From Candidatus Collierbacteria bacterium (GTDB taxonomy: Bacteria; Patescibacteriota; Microgenomatia; UBA1400; MFAQ01), in the NCBI GenBank assembly GCA_003531665.1, contig DQFC01000043.1, forward strand, positions 54,076 through 73,516: a stretch of 19,441 bases of DNA, written 5' to 3'. Position 1 is the first letter of the stretch. Each line of letters begins with the position of its first letter. The notes below the pieces were generated by a model. That model was not told where the DNA came from and did not search any database. It saw only the letters and a list, made by a program, of their open reading frames with translations. This document shows positions 18,821-19,441 of this stretch, piece by piece. The position numbers and the translations under genes are program-made.

Positions 18821-18905
18821 AGTCTAATACTCAACATATTAGATTAGAGGCGTTCTTCAAAAAACGTGTACTCGAAAAAGAGCTCCGCAAGGAGTTCTTT
18901 TCTTT
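18821..18905 (+). ncRNA. Three-hairpin short RNA upstream of the ArsR-YHS gene
   Basis: The RNA would start at about 18821, on the first base of hairpin 1: AGTCTAATA (18821-18829) with TATTAGATT (18837-18845). Hairpin 2: GCGTT (18850-18854) with AACGT (18863-18867), enclosed by GAG and CTC. Hairpin 3: an 11-bp stem (18876-18886 with 18891-18901), GCAA loop, then a T-rich end. The plan and length match the RNA at 17117-17195 although the first two stems differ in sequence. The regulator gene has its own promoter downstream, so this is probably a separate short transcript. Confidence 0.62.
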
Positions 18906-18909
18906 ATTG

Positions 18910-18953
18910 TTGACAGAACATCTCGGAAGGTATATATTCGAAATATCGAATAT
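18910..18953 (+). promoter_or_regulatory. Promoter and 8-4-8 operator of the ArsR-YHS gene
   Basis: TTGACA (18910-18915), a 17-bp spacer and TATATT (18933-18938). A perfect inverted repeat, ATATTCGA-N4-TCGAATAT (18934-18953), covers the -10 and +1. This is the size and place expected for an ArsR/SmtB-family autoregulatory operator; that the downstream product binds it is inferred. Confidence 0.82.
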
Positions 18954-18975
18954 GATATTTATTGCCAATCAAACA

Positions 18976-19003
18976 ACCCAGAACTAATAACTTCGAACCA
19001 ACA
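18976..19003 (+). repeat. 7-bp repeat array 5, ending in the ArsR-YHS start codon
   Basis: Four heptamers (ACCCAGA, ACTAATA, ACTTCGA, ACCAACA). The last base of the last unit is the A of ATG 19003. The array occupies the place where a Shine-Dalgarno sequence would be, and none is present. Confidence 0.72.
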
Positions 19004-19441
19004 TGTACCAACAAATCTTTGAACTTCATACCGACATCCTCAAGGCTCTCTCCCACCCCAAGCGGCTGGAGATCGTTCACCTGCTTCGAGATCACTCTCT
19101 CTCGGTAGGTGAGATCCAAGACATGCTCGATCTCCCCCAAGCCAATCTCAGCCAACATCTCCAAGTTCTGCGGGAAAACCAGATCGTCACCAGTCTCAAA
19201 AAAGGCAAACAGATCTTCTATCGTGTTTCCAACCCCAAACTGCTTCAGGCTTGTGATCTTATCCGTGAAGTCCTCTTCGAACAGTATCAGGATAATTCCC
19301 ATTTCAACCAAGAACTAAGAACTAATATCTCAGACCTCCTCCCCATAGGTATCGACCCTATCTGTGGTATGAAACTAACCCCCACCACCGCAGCCTTCAC
19401 TCTCGCCAACAACGGCATTACTCATTATTTCTGCGCCTCCG
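19003..19441 (+). CDS. ArsR/SmtB-type regulator fused to a YHS domain (3' end outside window)
   Basis: 146 codons are visible before the window ends. Residues about 8-90 are an ArsR winged helix-turn-helix: ILKALSHPKRLEIVHLL (12-28), recognition helix QANLSQHLQVLRENQIV (46-62) and wing SLKKGKQIFYRVS. The classic ELCVCDL metal motif is absent (LSVGEIQDML instead); C84 is the only cysteine of this part. After a linker, DPICGM (118-123) and HYFCAS (141-146) begin a YHS domain, a small metal-linked module known from copper ATPases and other metal proteins. Sensing through the YHS cysteines (C121, C144) is an inference. The promoter carries an 8-4-8 operator, so autoregulation is likely. The leader is about 58 nt with no Shine-Dalgarno sequence. 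A metal transporter gene may follow outside the window. Confidence 0.9.
   Translation, partial: MYQQIFELHTDILKALSHPKRLEIVHLLRDHSLSVGEIQDMLDLPQANLSQHLQVLRENQIVTSLKKGKQIFYRVSNPKLLQACDLIREVLFEQYQDNSHFNQELRTNISDLLPIGIDPICGMKLTPTTAAFTLANNGITHYFCAS
19307..19327 (+). repeat. 7-bp repeat array 6, in the ArsR-YHS linker
   Basis: Three heptamers (ACCAAGA, ACTAAGA, ACTAATA), 21 bp in all, exactly seven codons' length. They encode about N102-N108 (NQELRTN) between the helix-turn-helix and YHS domains. Confidence 0.8.

Overview
This looks like chromosomal DNA of a small-genome bacterium, probably of the Candidate Phyla Radiation (Patescibacteria, Microgenomates-like). That placement is inferred from three things: many small unrecognised membrane proteins, a giant polytopic surface-glycan type protein, and genes that appear to start with no 5' leader. 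No rRNA, tRNA or CRISPR array was found. About two thirds of the genes have no function I can name.

Layout. 1-4.9 kb: the tail of a membrane protein, a GC-rich two-helix membrane protein, a family 2 glycosyltransferase, two small membrane proteins, a GNAT acetyltransferase (minus strand), a REP-associated Y1 transposase with four copies of a palindrome in and around it, and another small membrane protein. 4.97-8.73 kb: a 1253-residue membrane protein, probably GT-C-like. 8.73-10.0 kb (minus): an unrecognised helical protein and two DUF4177-type small proteins. 10.0-10.67 kb: no convincing gene, but one strong small-RNA candidate. 10.7-12.6 kb: small membrane proteins and a two-gene operon of unknown function. 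12.7-14.0 kb: radA, the only clear housekeeping gene. 14.1-17.0 kb: four single-gene units of unknown function (one paralog pair, a distant paralog of an upstream gene, and a protein ending in a degenerate cold-shock fold). 17.0-19.4 kb: a metal-homeostasis-like island with a CaCA-family antiporter, a DUF378 protein with a cysteine tail, and an ArsR-type regulator fused to a YHS domain that runs off the window.

How it works together. Promoters are easy to read: TTGACA-like -35, 17-bp spacer, and often an extended TGn -10. Genes fall into two classes. The glycosyltransferase, GNAT, GT-C-like, 8731-9498, radA and antiporter genes have a -10 box ending 5-8 nt before the start codon, so their mRNAs should be leaderless. 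Most of the small unknown genes have a leader of about 25 nt or more, a Shine-Dalgarno sequence and their own terminator, like independent cassettes.

The most unusual signals are: (1) the transposase palindromes lying inside the transposase's own coding sequence; (2) arrays of a 7-bp repeat (ACCAAGA/ACTAATA type) inside the giant membrane gene, at the start codon of the ArsR-YHS gene and in its interdomain linker; (3) a palindromic operator, TGTAA-N6-TTACA, at three promoters of the metal island, two of which drive short RNAs that begin with a hairpin at +1 and end in a GCAA-loop terminator.
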